Shown here: positions 9,091 to 18,116 of the stretch, piece by piece | How the letters are laid out: each line of letters begins with the position of its first letter | Position numbering within the stretch: position 1 is the stretch's first letter | NCBI GenBank assembly: GCA_021736785.1 | Contig: JAIPFF010000001.1 | Location: forward strand, 171,878-235,877 | Direction: 5' to 3' | DNA length: 64,000 nt | Source: Thiohalocapsa sp. | GTDB taxonomy: Bacteria; Pseudomonadota; Gammaproteobacteria; Chromatiales; Chromatiaceae | Notes under the pieces: generated by a model | Seen by the model: only the letters and a program-made list of their open reading frames with translations | Told to the model about the DNA's origin: nothing | Database searches by the model: none | Position numbers and translations under genes: made by a program

Positions 9091-9567
9091 ATGTACGAAA
9101 ACATGGTCGATGTCCTGATCTATCTGTACGAAAACTACATGGACGGCGAGTCGCGCGCGCCCGTCGATCAGGACGAGCTCGAAACCGAGTTGGCGGAAGC
9201 GGGCTTTTCCACCGGCGAGATCGCGCAGGCGCTGACCTGGCTCGATGAACTGGCCAGCCGGATGGACGTGGCCGATTACGCGCCGCGCCTCAACGGTGCC
9301 ATGCGCGTCTACACGGCTACCGAGTGCGCCAAACTGGACCTGGACGCGCGCGGACTCCTGCTGTTCCTGGAGCAGAGCGGCATTCTCGACCCGCTCTCGC
9401 GCGAGCTGGTGGTCGATCGGGCCCTCGCTATCGAGCAATCGGCCGTCAGCGTCGACGAACTGAAATGGATCGTCCTGCTCGTGCTGATGAACCGCCCCGG
9501 ACGCGAATCGGCGTTCAGTCAGATGGAAGACCTCGTCTACGGGCAAACGCCCGTCTACATCCACTGA
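9091..9567 (+). CDS. smg: Smg family protein (DUF494)
   Basis: This encodes 158 residues with the characteristic N-terminus MYENMVDVLIYLYENYMD of the Smg/DUF494 family. It is entirely cytoplasmic and largely helical and acidic, with no catalytic motif. It lies between dprA and topA, the conserved position of smg. Function is not established; the conserved neighbourhood suggests a link to DNA processing. Confidence 0.92.
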   Translation: MYENMVDVLIYLYENYMDGESRAPVDQDELETELAEAGFSTGEIAQALTWLDELASRMDVADYAPRLNGAMRVYTATECAKLDLDARGLLLFLEQSGILDPLSRELVVDRALAIEQSAVSVDELKWIVLLVLMNRPGRESAFSQMEDLVYGQTPVYIH

Positions 9568-9833
9568 TTTTTCCGCACGCTGCCGGCCACTCGGTCGGCG
9601 TCCGGTCGCACCGCGCCGACCGCTCGGCGCGTTTGCGTTGCCGCCGCAACGCCCTCACCGTCCTCTCCGAAGCCAGGCCGCGCCGAGCCCGCGCTCGCCG
9701 AAGCCTGCCGCGCCGGCGTCGAATCTTGCCGCCGGCCTCATCCGCGGCCGCGCCACACTCCGGCAGTGCAACTTGACGCCGGCCGGCCGCATCGTTTTTC
9801 CTAAGCGCCCACACAGCCTCGGTCGTTATCGCC

Positions 9834-12137
9834 ATGAATCTCGTCGTCGTCGAATCCCCTGCCAAGGCCAAGACCATCAAGAAATACCTCGGACCCGAGT
9901 TCGAGGTGGTCGCCTCCTATGGCCATGTGCGCGACCTGGTGCCCAAGGAGGGCGCGGTCGATCCGGAGCACGGCTTCGAAATGAAATATCAGATCATCGA
10001 CCGCAACGAGAAGCACGTTCAGACGATCTCGAAGCTACTGAAGAAGGCGGATGCCCTCTACCTCGCGACTGACCCCGACCGCGAAGGCGAGGCCATCTCA
10101 TGGCATCTCTACGAGCTGTTGTACAAGCGCAACCAGATCGGCGAGCGATCCGTCTACCGGGTCGTATTCAACGAGATCACCAAGCGCGCCGTGCAGGAGG
10201 CCATCGCCAATCCGCGAGAGCTTTCGCAGGATCTCGTCAACGCTCAGCAGGCGCGGCGCGCCCTCGACTATCTGGTCGGGTTCAACTTATCGCCGCTGCT
10301 GTGGAAGAAGGTGCGCCGCGGCTTGTCCGCCGGACGCGTCCAGAGTCCCGCGCTTCGGCTCATCGTCGAGCGCGAGCTGGAGATCGAGGCCTTCCAGCGC
10401 CGCGAGTACTGGACCGTACTGGCCGATGCAACGACGCCGGAGAAGGCCTTCGAGTCGCGGTTGGTCGAATTCCAAGGCGAGAAAATCGAGCAGTTTACGA
10501 TCACCGACGGCGAGCGTGCTCAGGCCGTCGAGCAGGCGCTGATTCGTGCCGCCGGCGGCAAGCTGCGCGTGGAGAAGGTCGAGCGCAAGCAGCGCAAGCG
10601 CAATCCGGCACCGCCGTTCATCACCTCGACGCTGCAGCAGGAGGCGGCGCGTAAGCTGGGGTTCACCGCCCAGCGCACCATGCGCACCGCCCAGCAGCTA
10701 TACGAAGGCGTGGACATCGGCGCCGGGGCGGTCGGCCTGATCACCTACATGCGTACGGACTCCGTCAACCTCGCGCAAGAGGCCCTGACGGAGATGCGCG
10801 AGTACATCGCGGAGCGCTACGGCAGCGATAACCTGCCGCCGCAGGCCCGCCAGTACAAGACCAAGTCCAAGAATGCCCAAGAGGCGCACGAGGCCGTGCG
10901 TCCCACGTCCATTCGCAATGCGCCGCCTGACCTGAAAGCGCATTTGAGCCAGGATCAGTTCCGCCTGTACGAGTTGATCTGGAAGCGCACCATTGCCTGT
11001 CAGATGGCCCACGCGGTCATCAACCAGGTGGCCGTCGACTTGTCGGCCGGGCCGGGCAACCGCTTCCGCGCCAATGGCTCGATGGTGTCGGAGCCCGGAT
11101 TCATGCGCGTGTACCTGGAGGGCCGCGACGACGCCACGTCCGCCGACGACGACGAAGAGCGCATGCTGCCGCAGCTCGAGGAGGGCGAGGTCGTCGACCT
11201 GCTCGCGATCCGGCCCGAGCAGCACTTCACCGAGCCGCCGCCGCGCTACAGCGAAGCTTCGCTGGTCAAGGCCCTGGAAGAGTTCGGCATCGGACGCCCG
11301 TCCACCTATGCGTCCATCATCTCGACGCTGCAGGAGCGCGAGTATGTCGTCCTCGACAAGAAGCGTTTCATGCCCACCGACGTCGGGCGCGTCGTCAACA
11401 AGTTCCTGACCGAGTACTTCACGTCCTATGTCGACTACGACTTCACCGCCCGGCTCGAAGACGAGCTCGACGCGGTATCGCGCGGAGAGGAGGACTGGAT
11501 CCCGCTGCTCGAGCAATTCTGGCGGCCCTTCAAGGACCGAATCGAGCACACCCAGGAGAACGTCCAGCGCAGCGATGTGACCCAGGAGCCCATCGACGAG
11601 CAGTGCCCGAAGTGTGCCGGACAGCTCGCCAAGCGGCTCGGGCGCAACGGCCTGTTCATCGGCTGCACCAACTACCCGGAGTGCGACTACACGCGGGATC
11701 TGCATGCCGACAAGGCCGAGCAGGACGAGCCCGAGATCGTCGAAGGACGCAGTTGCCCCGAGTGCGGTTCCGACCTGTCCGTCAAGCGCGGTCGTTACGG
11801 CAAATTCATCGGCTGCACCGCCTACCCGAAGTGTCGTCACATCGAGCCGCTGGAGAAGCCCGAAGATACGGGCGTGGCCTGTCCAAAATGCAAGGCGGGC
11901 ACGCTGCAGAAGAAGAAGTCCCGGCGCGGCAAGATATTCTATTCCTGCTCGACCTATCCGAAGTGCGATTACGCGGTCTGGAACGAGCCACTCGACGAGC
12001 CCTGTCCGCAGTGCGGCTGGCCGGTGCTGACATTGAAGGTCACCAAGAGCAAAGGCGCGCAAAAGGTCTGCCCGCAAAAGGAATGTGGCTACGCCGCCCC
12101 GGCCGAGGAAGCGGCGGAAGTGGAGTCCACTTCCTAA
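9834..12137 (+). CDS. topA: DNA topoisomerase I
   Basis: This is a type IA topoisomerase that relaxes negative supercoils. The 767 residues contain the Toprim domain (LVVVESPAKAKTIKKYLG at the N-terminus; DPDREGEAI acidic Mg site), the catalytic tyrosine in GLITYMRTDSVNLA (about residue 305) and the SLVKALEEFGIGRPSTYA segment. Four C-terminal four-cysteine zinc ribbons follow (CPKCAGQ, CPECGSD, CPKCKAG, CPQCGWP). It is shorter than the E. coli enzyme but complete. It is followed after only three bases by tsaC, so the two are likely co-transcribed. Confidence 0.98.
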   Translation: MNLVVVESPAKAKTIKKYLGPEFEVVASYGHVRDLVPKEGAVDPEHGFEMKYQIIDRNEKHVQTISKLLKKADALYLATDPDREGEAISWHLYELLYKRNQIGERSVYRVVFNEITKRAVQEAIANPRELSQDLVNAQQARRALDYLVGFNLSPLLWKKVRRGLSAGRVQSPALRLIVERELEIEAFQRREYWTVLADATTPEKAFESRLVEFQGEKIEQFTITDGERAQAVEQALIRAAGGKLRVEKVERKQRKRNPAPPFITSTLQQEAARKLGFTAQRTMRTAQQLYEGVDIGAGAVGLITYMRTDSVNLAQEALTEMREYIAERYGSDNLPPQARQYKTKSKNAQEAHEAVRPTSIRNAPPDLKAHLSQDQFRLYELIWKRTIACQMAHAVINQVAVDLSAGPGNRFRANGSMVSEPGFMRVYLEGRDDATSADDDEERMLPQLEEGEVVDLLAIRPEQHFTEPPPRYSEASLVKALEEFGIGRPSTYASIISTLQEREYVVLDKKRFMPTDVGRVVNKFLTEYFTSYVDYDFTARLEDELDAVSRGEEDWIPLLEQFWRPFKDRIEHTQENVQRSDVTQEPIDEQCPKCAGQLAKRLGRNGLFIGCTNYPECDYTRDLHADKAEQDEPEIVEGRSCPECGSDLSVKRGRYGKFIGCTAYPKCRHIEPLEKPEDTGVACPKCKAGTLQKKKSRRGKIFYSCSTYPKCDYAVWNEPLDEPCPQCGWPVLTLKVTKSKGAQKVCPQKECGYAAPAEEAAEVESTS

Positions 12138-12140
12138 GCC

Positions 12141-12719
12141 ATGCGCTCGGTCGGCAGTTCGCCATCGGCTATGCGCGCGGCAGCACGGGCAGTCGCGCGC
12201 GGCGGCGTGGTCGCCTATCCCACCGAGGCGGTTTACGGTCTCGGCTGCGATCCCATGAACGCCGCGTCCGTGCGCCGCATCCTCGCTATCAAGGGACGCG
12301 ACGAGGACAAGGGGTTGATCCTGATCGCCGCGGACTTCGATGCGCTCGCGCGCTATGTCGAGCTTGTGCGCCTCCCGTCCGAGCGCATGGCGGAGATCAA
12401 CGCGAGCTGGCCGGGGCCGAGCACCTGGCTTCTGCCCGCGCACGATGAGACGCCGCGCTGGCTGACCGGCCGTCACGACACCCTCGCGGTGCGCGTCACC
12501 GCCCACCCCGTTGCGGCCGCTCTGTGCCGAGCCGTCGGCGGCGCCTTGGTCTCCACCAGCGCCAACCGAAGCAACCGGCCGCCGACGCGCGATGCGCTGC
12601 AGGTGCGGCGTCAACTGGCCCATGCCCCGGACATGCTGCTGGTCACCGGCCGCTGCGGCGGGGCATCGCGGCCGTCGACGATTCGAGACGCCCGCACCGG
12701 GCGCGTCCTGCGCGCCTGA
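12141..12719 (+). CDS. tsaC: L-threonylcarbamoyladenylate synthase (TsaC/YrdC)
   Basis: This makes threonylcarbamoyl-AMP from threonine, bicarbonate and ATP for tRNA t6A37. The 192 residues carry the YrdC fold signatures VAYPTEAVYGLGCDP, IKGRDEDKGLILI and ALVSTSANRSNRPPT, with the K-R and S-x-N motifs intact. The length matches the single-domain TsaC (not the longer Sua5). It sits immediately after topA, a common arrangement in gammaproteobacteria. Confidence 0.95.
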   Translation: MRSVGSSPSAMRAAARAVARGGVVAYPTEAVYGLGCDPMNAASVRRILAIKGRDEDKGLILIAADFDALARYVELVRLPSERMAEINASWPGPSTWLLPAHDETPRWLTGRHDTLAVRVTAHPVAAALCRAVGGALVSTSANRSNRPPTRDALQVRRQLAHAPDMLLVTGRCGGASRPSTIRDARTGRVLRA

Positions 12720-12899
12720 CGGCTTGCTCCGCGCCGGCGCTCGGCAGTCGGTGCCTCCGGCGCGCGGTGCCCCCTGGTTGTGCCCCGGAGCGTGCAGGGC
12801 GCCGCGCGCGGAGATCTCCCGTCCGACAGGCCGCTTGCATTCCCGTCGGGTGGACAATACCTGTTCATCGCCATCAAGATTTGCCGACGGGAGACAGCT

Positions 12900-13949
12900 A
12901 TGCCTTTTGCAGAGGCCGCCATCATTGACTGGGTCGAGCGCGGCCGCGTGCCGGACAGCGTGATCCGCGCCGGCATCCGCCAGCGACTGCGCAAGACGCT
13001 TGACGGACTGCCGCAAGACGACTGCGAGGCCGCCGCCGCGCACAAGAAGGCCTTCATCGCGATGATGGATGCCTCGCCGGTGGCCGATGTGCCGGAGCGC
13101 GCCAACGAGCAGCACTACGAGGTGCCGGCGGCCTTCTTCGACATCGTGCTGGGGCCGCGGCGCAAATACAGCTGCTGCTATTGGCCGAAGGGGACCGATA
13201 GCCTCGCGCAGGCCGAAGACGCGTCGCTGGCGGCGACCACCGAGCGCGCCGGCATCGCCGACGGCATGGACGTGCTCGAGCTTGGCTGCGGATGGGGCTC
13301 GTTCAGCCTGTGGGCCGCGGAGCGGTTTCCGGCCGGTCGGTTTACCGCGGTGTCCAATTCCTCATCCCAGCGCGCCTTCATCGAAGCCGAGGCCGCGCGC
13401 CGCGGCATCCACAATCTGACCGTCATCACCGCGGATATGAACGTGTTCGCGGCGCCAGGACAGTTCGACCGCATCGTCTCGCTGGAAATGTTCGAGCACA
13501 TGCGCAACTGGCGCATGCTGTTCGCCCGCGTGCACGATTGGCTCAAGCCGGGCGGGCGCTTTTTCATGCACGTGTTCTGCCACCGCGAGCATGCCTACCC
13601 CTACGAAGACACCGGCCCCGAGGACTGGATGAGCCACTATTTCTTCGCCGGCGGCATCATGCCGAGCGATGACCTGCCGCTGTATTTTCAGGACCGGCTC
13701 AAACTCGTCGACCGCTGGCGCTGGAGCGGGCGCCACTACGAGCGCACGCTCAATGCCTGGCTGGCGAAGATGGATAGCGCCCGCGATCGTGTCTGGCCCA
13801 TTCTCGAGCAGACTTACGGCGCCGATCAAGCCGGCATCTGGTGGATGCGCTGGCGCCTGTTCTTCATGGCCTGTGCCGAACTGTTCGGCCTGCACGACGG
13901 CGAAGAGTGGCGCGTCGGACATTACTTGCTCGAGCGTCCCGGCGGCTGA
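12900..13949 (+). CDS. SAM-dependent methyltransferase, cyclopropane synthase / coclaurine N-methyltransferase type
   Basis: This encodes a 349-residue class I SAM methyltransferase of the CFA-synthase superfamily. Motif I is VLELGCGWGSFSLW (about residues 124-137). The upstream signature YEVPAAFF...RKYSCCYW is typical of the branch that includes plant coclaurine N-methyltransferases and related bacterial proteins, and differs from true cyclopropane fatty acid synthases. A helical C-terminal region rich in Trp and aromatic residues probably forms the acceptor pocket. The ATG is preceded by CGGGAGA. The substrate is unknown. It stands alone between tsaC and a lipoprotein gene. Confidence 0.8.
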   Translation: MPFAEAAIIDWVERGRVPDSVIRAGIRQRLRKTLDGLPQDDCEAAAAHKKAFIAMMDASPVADVPERANEQHYEVPAAFFDIVLGPRRKYSCCYWPKGTDSLAQAEDASLAATTERAGIADGMDVLELGCGWGSFSLWAAERFPAGRFTAVSNSSSQRAFIEAEAARRGIHNLTVITADMNVFAAPGQFDRIVSLEMFEHMRNWRMLFARVHDWLKPGGRFFMHVFCHREHAYPYEDTGPEDWMSHYFFAGGIMPSDDLPLYFQDRLKLVDRWRWSGRHYERTLNAWLAKMDSARDRVWPILEQTYGADQAGIWWMRWRLFFMACAELFGLHDGEEWRVGHYLLERPGG

Positions 13950-14067
13950 GCATCGCGCATGGGTAGAATGTCGATCGACTCACCGATAGGGCTGAAGCGC
14001 AAGGCCGCGCTATAGTACGGAGATCGGCGCTGTTTTCGGGGCGCCGAAGCATCGGCCCGGAGGGAAT

Positions 14068-14616
14068 ATGAGGAATTTCGATGCCGTCGCCCGCCTGCTT
14101 CTCGTCGCCGGCGCCTTCGCGGCGGTCGGGTGCACAGGCAGTCGCAACCTTGCCGACGTCGACTACGACCTGGTATTCACCGACGTTCAGCCCATCGAGT
14201 ACGCCCGCATTCTGTGCCGCGGTATCCCCATGGAAGATCGCCACACCTGCATGACATCGGTGATTCAGCACCACCATATCGCAAGCCGTCGCGATGGGGA
14301 TGAGCAAGATGTCGCGGAGGGACCGTTCGTCGTCGTTCTCGAGGAAGACGTATATCGGGGCAGTTACGTCTCCCAGCCGCTGGCCGCCGCGTTCACCGTG
14401 AGCAACGGTTACAACATCTGCCGCGGGCGCTACAGTGCGCTGGCCGGCGACACGGAGGCGATCTTCCGGGTCCGATGCGACGACGGATCCCGCGGCGATG
14501 CCAACATCATTCTGGACCGCTCCGGCCGCAACGGCATCGGCAAGCTGCAACTGACTGACGGCACCCGCGGCGATATCGTCTTCGGTCGTGCCGCGGTCGG
14601 CGGCGCCTTCCTCTAG
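14068..14616 (+). CDS. hypothetical lipoprotein
   Basis: This encodes 182 residues with a lipoprotein signal peptide: a basic start, hydrophobic core RLLLVAGAFA and lipobox AAVGC at about 18-22. The Cys is followed by TGSRN, so no Asp at +2 and outer-membrane sorting is plausible. The mature region contains three further cysteines (LCRGI, TCMTS, NICRG) and one near VRCDD, which could form disulfides. The ATG follows GGAGGGAAT at a good distance. I do not recognise the family. The gene is isolated, convergent with the permease gene downstream. Confidence 0.75.
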   Translation: MRNFDAVARLLLVAGAFAAVGCTGSRNLADVDYDLVFTDVQPIEYARILCRGIPMEDRHTCMTSVIQHHHIASRRDGDEQDVAEGPFVVVLEEDVYRGSYVSQPLAAAFTVSNGYNICRGRYSALAGDTEAIFRVRCDDGSRGDANIILDRSGRNGIGKLQLTDGTRGDIVFGRAAVGGAFL

Positions 14617-14765
14617 CCGAAGCCGATCGCGAGCGCCCGCTACCGTGGCGCTGCCGGTTGGCAACAGCGCGTGAGCTCCGCCTCCGAGCCGGCAGCGTCT
14701 CGGGTATCGGTCATCCTTCCGCGCAGCCTGCGCCTCCGCGACGCCCGAGCAACCTGCTTCCGACG

Positions 14766-16724
14766 TCAGAACACCAGATTCAGCATCGTCAGCGAGACCA
14801 CCAAAAACAGGATCGTCATGATGCCGCCGGCGCGCATGTAATCCGGAACCCGGTAACCGCCCGGCCCCATGATCAGCGCGTTGACCTGATGGGTCGGGAT
14901 CAGGAAGGAATTGGACGTGGCGATGGCCACGGTCAGGGCGAATACGGCGGGATCTGCGCCGGCGCCGAGGGCCATATTGACCGCCAGCGGCACCAGCAGC
15001 ACCGTGGCGCCGACATTCGACATCACCAGGGTGAAGAACGTCGCCAGTACCGCCAGCGCCGCCTGAATGACCCAGATCGGCACGTCGCCCAAGGCCTGCA
15101 GGGTCTGGCTGGCGATCCAGGCCGCGGTGCCGCTGCTCTCGACCGCCAGTCCCAGCGGGATCAGAGAGGCCAGCAGAAACACGGTCTTCCAACTCACCGC
15201 CTCGTAGGCTTCGTCCATGGACAGTACGCCTGTCAGAATCATGCCGACCGCTCCGGTCAGCAGGGCCACCGAAAGCATCAGATCCGAGAACAGCACGAGG
15301 CCGAGGGTGATGGCGAAGAACAGAATCGCCATCGGCACCTTGTGCGGGCGCAGTTCTTCGTGGGGATATTCCGTGGTGACGACGACGAAGTTACGGTCCT
15401 TCTCCAGCCGAGACAGGTCTGCCCAGGTGGTGTGCACGACCAGCGTATCGCCGGGCTTGAACGGGAGGTCGCGGACGCCGCCCGTCTCGAATGTCAGGGT
15501 CTCGTCGCCGCGGCGGATCGCCAGCACCGACAAGCCGTAAACCTTACGCATCCAGAGGTCCCGTGCGGATTTGCCGAGCAGGGCCGAGCCGGGCGGGATC
15601 ACGATTTCGGCGACACCGGCCTTGCTCGCGGACAGCGCCTCGGCAAAGATCTCCATGTCGGGCTGCACTTCGACGCCGGTATCCTCGACGAAGCTGTCGA
15701 ACTTCTCCTGCGCCCCCATCAGCGCCAGGCGGCTGCCGGCCTCGATACCGAGGCTGCGGTCGACGCCGGACGAGCCCAGGCGCACGCCGTCTCCCTTATC
15801 GACAGCGACCACTCTGACTCGCCAGCGGTGCTCCATGTCGTCCACGTTCACGCCCACCAGCGGACTTGTGCTCGGTACCCGGACTTCGTGCACGCCGAAG
15901 TCGGCGTAGCCGTAGGTTTCGGCGTAGTAGATCATCGGGTCCTGGGCTTCGATCTTGTCGGTGCCGCGAGAAGGCAGTACCAGCCGGCCCGCTAGCACGA
16001 AGTAGGCGATACCGCTGAGCAGCAATGCGATCCCGATCGGCGTGACGTCGAACAAATCGAAGGTCTGCATCGGCTCGACGGCTTCCGGCAGCGCCTTGTT
16101 CGACGTCAGGATGAGGTCATTGAGCAAAATCAGCGGGCTTGAGCCGACCATGGTGATGGTGCCGCCGAGGATTGCGCAGAAGCCCATCGGCATCAGCAGT
16201 CTCGACATGGGCAGCCGGGTTCGCGCCGAAATGCGGCTCACCACCGGCAGAAACAGCGCGGCGGCGCCCACGTTCTGCATAAAGGAGGAGATGACGCCGA
16301 CGGTGCCCGAGATCAGCGGGATGATGCGCGTCTCGGTGCTGCCTCCGATGCGCATGATGAAAGCGGCGACCCGCGACATGATGCCGGTCTTGTCGAGCCC
16401 GGCGCCGATGATCATGACCGCGATGATCGAGATCACCGCATTGGATGCGAAGCCGTCGAAGAGATTGGCCACGGGCACCAGGCCGCTGTCGAGCCCCATC
16501 ACCGGGGCGAGCAGCGTCGTCAACCCGAGCAGTACCATGACCGTCACCGCGGCGACGTCCACGCCGACGATTTCGAACGCAAACAGATAGATGGTCAGGA
16601 TCAGAACGGCCATGACCCAGGCAATCTCGACCGAGGGCACGACACCCGCGAGCCAAATCGCGATCAGTGCGAATACCGCCGCCGCGATCTCTCGCGACGA
16701 CAAACCGATGCGGACTCTGCCCAT
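14766..16724 (-). CDS. SLC13/ArsB-type permease with TrkA-C (RCK_C) domains
   Basis: This encodes a 652-residue inner-membrane transporter of the anion:sodium symporter type. N-terminal and C-terminal bundles of hydrophobic helices flank a soluble middle of about 200 residues (roughly 290-480) with two RCK_C/TrkA-C-like units, for example PSTSPLVGVNV and PPGSALLGKSARDL. The repeated hairpin-type motifs SSFMQNVGAAALFLP and MSNVGATVLLVPLA fit the DASS/SLC13 fold. Family members transport sulfate, dicarboxylates or other anions; substrate cannot be told from sequence. The ATG at 16724 has GAGAGGGG upstream, which is why the longer frame from 16766 was not used. Confidence 0.88.
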   Translation of the reverse strand: MGRVRIGLSSREIAAAVFALIAIWLAGVVPSVEIAWVMAVLILTIYLFAFEIVGVDVAAVTVMVLLGLTTLLAPVMGLDSGLVPVANLFDGFASNAVISIIAVMIIGAGLDKTGIMSRVAAFIMRIGGSTETRIIPLISGTVGVISSFMQNVGAAALFLPVVSRISARTRLPMSRLLMPMGFCAILGGTITMVGSSPLILLNDLILTSNKALPEAVEPMQTFDLFDVTPIGIALLLSGIAYFVLAGRLVLPSRGTDKIEAQDPMIYYAETYGYADFGVHEVRVPSTSPLVGVNVDDMEHRWRVRVVAVDKGDGVRLGSSGVDRSLGIEAGSRLALMGAQEKFDSFVEDTGVEVQPDMEIFAEALSASKAGVAEIVIPPGSALLGKSARDLWMRKVYGLSVLAIRRGDETLTFETGGVRDLPFKPGDTLVVHTTWADLSRLEKDRNFVVVTTEYPHEELRPHKVPMAILFFAITLGLVLFSDLMLSVALLTGAVGMILTGVLSMDEAYEAVSWKTVFLLASLIPLGLAVESSGTAAWIASQTLQALGDVPIWVIQAALAVLATFFTLVMSNVGATVLLVPLAVNMALGAGADPAVFALTVAIATSNSFLIPTHQVNALIMGPGGYRVPDYMRAGGIMTILFLVVSLTMLNLVF

Positions 16725-17134
16725 GCCGACCCCTCTCTTTTGTCTCGTTGTGCGCGCGGCGCCCAAGTTTATCGCGCCCGTGCGGCAGCGTATCCTCGGT
16801 GCCGGGCTGAGCGAGACCTTATCCTAACTTAAGCACATGCTGATTGTGCGGCCGGGCCGATCGGGGCCGGTCGCCGGTGCCGGTTCCGCCGCCGCGGCGG
16901 CCGGTTGCAAGCTGCGCCGGTGCCGGCAACGATTCGTCGCCTCTTCGATATCCCGGCGACGGGCGTTGAACGCGACGCATTGCTCGCCTAGTATCCGGCA
17001 ATAGGGCGCGCGAAAGCGCTCGTCGGGATATTGTAATTCGTCGACCCCGTCACTCGCGGGGCGAGCTCCCGGGGGGGGGCGCGCCGGGGTCAGCGAACTT
17101 TTGTAATCCAGCGGCCGTTGTTCCGGTCCGTGCC
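16725..17134 (+). other. 410-base intergenic region, no convincing gene
   Basis: This is the divergent region between the permease and the globin. A minus-strand frame (17141 to 16824, 105 codons) contains a protein-like middle (YPDERFRAPYCRILGEQC), but its only ATG lies inside the globin start region and it has no ribosome binding site that I can see. A GC-rich inverted repeat with a run of nine G lies at 17043-17091 and is listed separately. Both flanking genes would need their promoters here. Confidence 0.5.
17043..17091 (+). repeat. inverted repeat GACCCCG...CGGGGTC enclosing a G9 run
   Basis: GACCCCG at 17043-17049 is complementary to CGGGGTC at 17085-17091. The enclosed segment contains CGCGGGGCGAGCTCCC and a homopolymer of nine G at 17071-17079. 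It ends about 45 bases before the globin start codon. It could be a leader hairpin or a protein site, and the G run is a potential slippage site. Confidence 0.5.
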
Positions 17135-17575
17135 ATGCCAATGACGCCTAATGCGAAGATGACACCGGATACCGCTGCGCTGGTGCGGCAGTCCTGGGCA
17201 GAGCTTTTGCCCAAGCGCAAGCAGGTCTGCACACGATTCTACGCTTGCCTGTTCGAGCGTCATCCCGAACTGCGTCGCCTTTTCAAGGGCGACATGGAGC
17301 GTCAGGCAAATCTGTTCCTGACCATGATCAATACAGCCGTCAGTGCATTGGACAACCCCGAGCCGGTGGTGCCCCTGCTTCGCACCGTCGGCGCACGCCA
17401 CGCGGATTACGGCGTCGAGGACGCGGATTACGACAAGTTCGCCGATGCGTTGATGCAGACTTTCGCAGAGGCGCTCGGCGATACTTTTACGCCCGAAGTG
17501 AGCGCCGCCTGGCAGCAGGTCTACGCGCAGCTCGCCGAGACCATGCAGGCGGGTGCCACTGAACGGCGGCATTGA
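17135..17575 (+). CDS. single-domain bacterial globin (Vitreoscilla/flavohemoglobin type)
   Basis: This encodes 146 residues covering one globin domain with no ferredoxin-reductase extension. Recognisable positions are Phe50 of LRRLF (CD1), Gln57 in MERQANLF (probable distal E7 region) and His89 in GARHADYGV (proximal F8). The spacing matches the globin part of flavohemoglobins and Vitreoscilla hemoglobin. The likely role is O2 or NO binding with an unlinked reductase. Three in-frame ATGs (17135, 17141, 17159) are close together and no strong ribosome site decides between them. It lies upstream of feoAB but is separated by about 170 bases with its own promoter-like sequence, so co-transcription is doubtful. 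Confidence 0.88.
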   Translation: MPMTPNAKMTPDTAALVRQSWAELLPKRKQVCTRFYACLFERHPELRRLFKGDMERQANLFLTMINTAVSALDNPEPVVPLLRTVGARHADYGVEDADYDKFADALMQTFAEALGDTFTPEVSAAWQQVYAQLAETMQAGATERRH

Positions 17576-17691
17576 GAGCGAGTATGGATGCGCGGTTGCC
17601 GTCGTTCTTCGTCCTGCCCGAGGATGGAGGCAAGCCCCGGCATTGATGTCACCTGCGGCCAGCCGCTACTGCCTCGGTGGATCTAACGTTG

Positions 17692-17697
17692 TATAAT
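17692..17697 (+). promoter_or_regulatory. consensus -10 element upstream of feoA
   Basis: A perfect TATAAT lies 50 bases upstream of the feoA ATG in a locally AT-rich stretch. The -35 position (about 17669-17674, CTGCCT) is poor, so the promoter would need an activator. I looked for a Fur-box palindrome here and did not find a convincing one. Confidence 0.45.
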
Positions 17698-17746
17698 AAA
17701 ACGCTAATCGTTCGTATCAAACCTACCAGCCAAAGCTGATCGGATC

Positions 17747-18046
17747 ATGCAGCAGTCGGTGTTACAGCCTCGCTCTCTGGGCACTTTTCCGGTCGGTACC
17801 AAAGCGCGTATCGTGCAAATCGACGGCGGCCGCGAGTTGTCGCGCAAGCTGCTGGGCCTCGGGCTGCGGGTGGGCAGCGAGATTCGCATCGAGCATCACC
17901 GTGGGCGCGGGCTCGTGGTCTCTGCCGGCGCGGCCCGTGTCGCGCTCGGCGGCGGTATCGTCGAGAAGGTGCTGGTGATGCCTCTGTCGATGCCCGGCGG
18001 GCCGGTCGCCGGCTCCGGCTCCGCCCTTTCGGGCGGGGGCGACTGA
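17747..18046 (+). CDS. feoA: ferrous iron transport protein A
   Basis: This is a small cytoplasmic SH3-like FeoA protein, 99 residues, that supports the FeoB ferrous-iron transporter. The core is GTKARIVQIDGG, ELSRKLLGLGLRVGSEI and a GLVVSAGAARVALGGGIVEKV-type beta region. The Gly/Ser/Pro-rich tail after about residue 80 is probably disordered. It is followed after 70 bases by feoB. I see no feoC between or after them. Confidence 0.93.
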   Translation: MQQSVLQPRSLGTFPVGTKARIVQIDGGRELSRKLLGLGLRVGSEIRIEHHRGRGLVVSAGAARVALGGGIVEKVLVMPLSMPGGPVAGSGSALSGGGD

Positions 18047-18116
18047 TCCCGCTGCCCGGTCTCCGCCGCCGGCCGGCGGCGCGCATGATTTTCCTCTGTT
18101 GGCGGGCGCAACGACA

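Noticed and set aside
10698..13115. 805-codon minus-strand frame opposite topA and tsaC
   Set aside because: It is the antisense of conserved genes in GC-rich DNA, where stops are rare in the complementary phase; no domain recognised.
14658..15995. 445-codon plus-strand frame opposite the permease
   Set aside because: Glu/Arg/His-rich antisense shadow of the SLC13-like gene; no start signal.
16824..17141. 105-codon minus frame between permease and globin
   Set aside because: Its middle looks protein-like, but its only start is inside the globin start region and it lacks a ribosome site; left unannotated.
17692..17746. Fur box upstream of feoA
   Set aside because: The AT-rich stretch matches the 19-base palindrome consensus poorly in every register tried.
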